Shown here: positions 58,087 to 60,449 of the stretch, one piece after another
How the letters are laid out: the number at the start of each line of letters is the position of its first letter
Numbering within the stretch: position 1 is the first letter of the stretch
From: Aestuariibaculum sediminum
Lineage (GTDB): Bacteria; Bacteroidota; Bacteroidia; Flavobacteriales; Flavobacteriaceae
DNA: 60,449 nt
Assembly: GCF_014596945.1 (NCBI RefSeq)
Contig: NZ_JACVXB010000010.1
Location: 1-60,449 of the forward strand
Direction: 5' to 3'
Translations under genes and position numbers: made by a program
The notes under the pieces: model-generated
Told to the model about the DNA's origin: nothing
Database searches by the model: none
Seen by the model: only the letters and a program-made list of their open reading frames with translations

Positions 58087-60147
58087 ATGAAAGACCTAAT
58101 AAATAAACTGTACAAAAACCACTCGCTGATTTACAAAGGCTTATTGTTTTTGTGTACTTCGTTTTTAATTGTATATCTATTCCCAAAAAGTGGAAAATTT
58201 CGATACAATTTTGAAAAGGGAAAACCGTGGCAATCTGAAAACTTATATGCGCCTTTCGATTTTGCTATAAAAAAAACAGATGAAGAAATACAGACCGAAA
58301 AACAGGAAATTATTGATAATTCGGTACTGTATTTTGATTTAGACCAGTCTGTAAAACCACAAGTAAAAGAACGCTATTCAGGACAGTTTAAAGCCATATT
58401 TTCCGATTCATTATCAAATCGAGCCTATAATAAAGTTTACAATACAGGCATTGATATTATAGAAGAATTATATGCTTTCGGAATATTAAATGAAACTTAC
58501 GAGTATCCTGATACAAGAATAATTGCGCTTTTAGAAGACCGTACCGTTGTTAAAGACGGTTTCTTTTCGGAGTTAATAAAACTCGATGCGGTAACAGCAA
58601 TAATTAATAAGGTATTAATAGAACAAGATTTGGAGGCCTATAGAACGAGTTTTACCTCTTTGTTTTTTGATATTATTGAGCCAAATTTAATTTTCGATAA
58701 GTCGTTTACCGATAAAGCATTAGAAGAAGAATTAAATAAAATTGCCTATACCAGAGGAAGCATCGCCAAAGAAACTTTAATCATTTCTAAAGGAGAGGTT
58801 ATTGAAGGAGATAAATATCAAATATTAAAATCGTTAGAGTCGGAGTTTGAATCGCAGGTCTGGACGAAATCCAATTATAATTGGATTATTTTTGCATATA
58901 CCTTATTGGTAGCGTTGGCCTTGTTAATGCTCCTGTTGTTTTTACAAAAATACCGAATTGAAGTTTTTGAAAATAATACTAAAGTCACGTTCATTTTCTT
59001 TAATATTTTTTTAATGGTTTTTATAACAACTCTGGTTGTAAATTATAATTCAGAGTTTGTTTACGTCGTGCCTATTTGTATTTTACCACTTGTTTTTAAG
59101 GCTTTTTTCGATGCCAGATTAGGTATGTTTGCACACGTTATTACTGTGCTGCTTTTAGGGTTTATTGTTCCTAATAGTTACGAATATACGTTTCTTCAAA
59201 TTATAGCTGGAATTGTTACTATTTTAACGGTTTCCGAGCTCTATAAACGCGCCAATCTGTTTATTTCGGTAGGGCAAATAACGTTGATATATATCGTGGC
59301 GTATTTTGCCTTTTTCTTAATTCATGAAGGTAGTATTGAAACCATAAAATGGGAAATGTTTAAGTGGTTTATATTGGGTGGTTTAGCAACATTATTCGTA
59401 CAGCCTCTAATATATGCCTATGAACGAATTTTTGGATTGGTAAGCGATGTTTCGTTGTTAGAACTTTCGGATACGAATTCTAAGTTATTGAAAGAACTAT
59501 CTAATAAAGCACCAGGCACGTTTCATCATTCTTTAAACGTGGCCAACCTGGCAGAAGCCTCGGCTAATGAAATTGGAGCTAATGCTATGCTGGTTCGGGT
59601 TGGGGCATTATATCATGATATAGGAAAAATGAAGAATCCAACTTATTTCACAGAGAATCAATCAACAGGCATAAATCCACATGACGAATTATCACCAAAA
59701 GAAAGTGCTCGAATAATAATTGATCATGTTATAAATGGAATTGAAATAGCTAAAAAAAATAATTTGCCCGATCGTGTTATTGATTTTATACGTACACATC
59801 ATGGCACGAATATGGTGTATTACTTTTATGTGAAAGAGAAAAAGGAATATGAAGAATCTGATATTGAACCAAATCCTGCAGATTTTAGTTATCCAGGACC
59901 TAAGCCTTTCAGTAAAGAGACCGCTATTTTAATGATGTGTGATAGCATTGAGGCTGCGTCAAAAAGCTTAAAGGAACCTACATCTACAAAAATAGATGCT
60001 TTCGTTGAAAATATTATAGATAAGCAAATAGAAGAGGGGCAATTTTTAAATGCAAACATTACTTTTAAAGAAATTCAAAAAATAAAAAAAGTGCTAAAAC
60101 GCAAGCTTGCAAATATTTACCATTTGAGAATTGAATATCCAGAATAA
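58087..60147 (+). CDS. 7TM-HD family phosphohydrolase (PgpH-like, cyclic-di-AMP phosphodiesterase candidate)
   Basis: A 686-aa membrane protein: one N-terminal helix (about 16-32), a large extracytoplasmic domain (about 40-265), seven membrane helices (about 270-460) and a cytoplasmic HDIG-type domain (about 485-686). The HD metal motif is H510-D511 (LYHDIGK), preceded by HHSLNVANLAE and followed by HHGTNMVYYFY. PgpH of this architecture hydrolyses cyclic di-AMP in Firmicutes and Bacteroidota, controlling K+ and cell-wall homeostasis; by family this is the likely activity. Confidence 0.92.
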   Translation: MKDLINKLYKNHSLIYKGLLFLCTSFLIVYLFPKSGKFRYNFEKGKPWQSENLYAPFDFAIKKTDEEIQTEKQEIIDNSVLYFDLDQSVKPQVKERYSGQFKAIFSDSLSNRAYNKVYNTGIDIIEELYAFGILNETYEYPDTRIIALLEDRTVVKDGFFSELIKLDAVTAIINKVLIEQDLEAYRTSFTSLFFDIIEPNLIFDKSFTDKALEEELNKIAYTRGSIAKETLIISKGEVIEGDKYQILKSLESEFESQVWTKSNYNWIIFAYTLLVALALLMLLLFLQKYRIEVFENNTKVTFIFFNIFLMVFITTLVVNYNSEFVYVVPICILPLVFKAFFDARLGMFAHVITVLLLGFIVPNSYEYTFLQIIAGIVTILTVSELYKRANLFISVGQITLIYIVAYFAFFLIHEGSIETIKWEMFKWFILGGLATLFVQPLIYAYERIFGLVSDVSLLELSDTNSKLLKELSNKAPGTFHHSLNVANLAEASANEIGANAMLVRVGALYHDIGKMKNPTYFTENQSTGINPHDELSPKESARIIIDHVINGIEIAKKNNLPDRVIDFIRTHHGTNMVYYFYVKEKKEYEESDIEPNPADFSYPGPKPFSKETAILMMCDSIEAASKSLKEPTSTKIDAFVENIIDKQIEEGQFLNANITFKEIQKIKKVLKRKLANIYHLRIEYPE

Positions 60148-60245
60148 AATTCAAAAAAAAGTAAAAAAAATAGTTGCGTTGTTCCTAAGTATCGCTTACA
60201 TTTGCAACCGCAAAAACGATTGCGCAAGTTCATAATATAAAGTTA

Positions 60246-60329
60246 GGAGAGGTGCCAGAGTGGTAATGGAGCAGATTGCTAATCTGTCGACGGGTAACTG
60301 TCGCCGGGGTTCGAGTCCCCGTCTCTCCG
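60246..60329 (+). tRNA. tRNA-Ser (GCT)
   Basis: An 84-nt class II tRNA: acceptor GGAGAGG/TCTCTCC (one G-U pair), D arm, anticodon loop TTGCTAA giving anticodon GCT, a long variable arm (TCGACGGGTAACTGTCGC region) and T arm CGGGG-TTCGAGT-CCCCG, with discriminator G. CCA is not encoded. The protein-like frame on the opposite strand is a tRNA artefact. Confidence 0.96.
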
Positions 60330-60374
60330 CAACGTTTCTTAAAATACCGGAAAAGAGACATAACATAAACACCT

Positions 60375-60449
60375 CGGGGTGTAGCGTAGCCCGGTTATCG
60401 CGCCTGCTTTGGGAGCAGGAGGTCGCAGGTTCGAATCCTGCCACCCCGA
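60375..60449 (+). tRNA. tRNA-Pro (TGG)
   Basis: Acceptor CGGGGTG/CACCCCG, D arm, anticodon stem CCTGC/GCAGG with loop TTTGGGA (anticodon TGG), T arm GCAGG-TTCGAAT-CCTGC and discriminator A at the last base of the window. Complete except for the non-encoded CCA. It forms a tRNA pair with tRNA-Ser 45 bp upstream. Confidence 0.96.

Noticed and set aside
60196-60444. 82-codon minus-strand frame across the tRNA genes
   Set aside because: It is the antisense of tRNA-Ser and tRNA-Pro and gives a well-known spurious peptide type (MAGFEPATS...).

Overview
The window is a stretch of ordinary chromosome from a member of the Bacteroidota, almost certainly family Flavobacteriaceae. The evidence is the AT-rich sequence, the TTG-N19/20-TAnnTTTG type promoters, the absence of Shine-Dalgarno sites before most genes, and many families typical of marine or soil Flavobacteriia: DUF6095, DUF4834, the CAL67264 small membrane protein, YfhO, monomeric isocitrate dehydrogenase, an outer-membrane beta-barrel family TonB receptor, and DUF4998/GH29/GH2 genes. 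I saw no insertion sequence, prophage, integrase or CRISPR array. It opens inside a tRNA-Lys gene and closes with tRNA-Ser and tRNA-Pro genes.

Layout. 0-6 kb: tRNA-Lys, a DinB-like protein, murQ with a small membrane protein, and a TolC / MacB-type permease / HlyD adaptor export operon that lacks an ATPase gene. 6-13.7 kb: monomeric icd, an 830-bp gene-free gap, rplS and trmD, a membrane coiled-coil protein, and a small membrane protein translationally coupled to ettA. Two copies of a conserved three-helix RNA element lie here, one between trmD and rplS and one just upstream of the ettA pair. 13.9-20.2 kb: NUDIX hydrolase, formimidoylglutamase-like enzyme, coiled-coil membrane protein, Crp/Fnr regulator, fumC, 1-Cys peroxiredoxin and a 55-aa membrane protein. 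20.3-28.7 kb: TonB-type receptor; an arsC-like / HAD / prfB operon, with prfB complete only if a programmed +1 frameshift is read; threonine aldolase; YbaB; oligopeptidase B-like lipoprotein.

28.7-32.5 kb is the most biologically pointed region. A cysteine-synthase-like PLP enzyme is followed by an alpha-oxoamine synthase (serine palmitoyltransferase-like) and a large GNAT-type acyltransferase. This is best read as a sulfonolipid (capnine / N-acyl-capnine) biosynthesis neighbourhood: cysteate synthase, cysteate fatty acyltransferase, and a candidate N-acyltransferase.

33.7-39.3 kb is a compact operon of DUF4834, YfhO, glycosyltransferase and flippase for surface glycan assembly. 39.3-46.6 kb holds an Asn/Arg-rich secreted protein, a PHP-ACT-ACT fusion enzyme and a cluster of four predicted outer-membrane beta-barrels. 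46.9-55.9 kb has a universal stress protein with a perfect palindromic operator candidate, a DUF4998-type lipoprotein, GH29 fucosidase and GH2 beta-galactosidase without SusC/SusD, a BCCT osmolyte transporter and an MFS permease. 56-60.4 kb has an NlpC/P60 peptidase, a thiolase, a PgpH-like 7TM-HD phosphodiesterase and two tRNAs.

All assignments come from reading the sequence and from remembered family features; no database search was possible.
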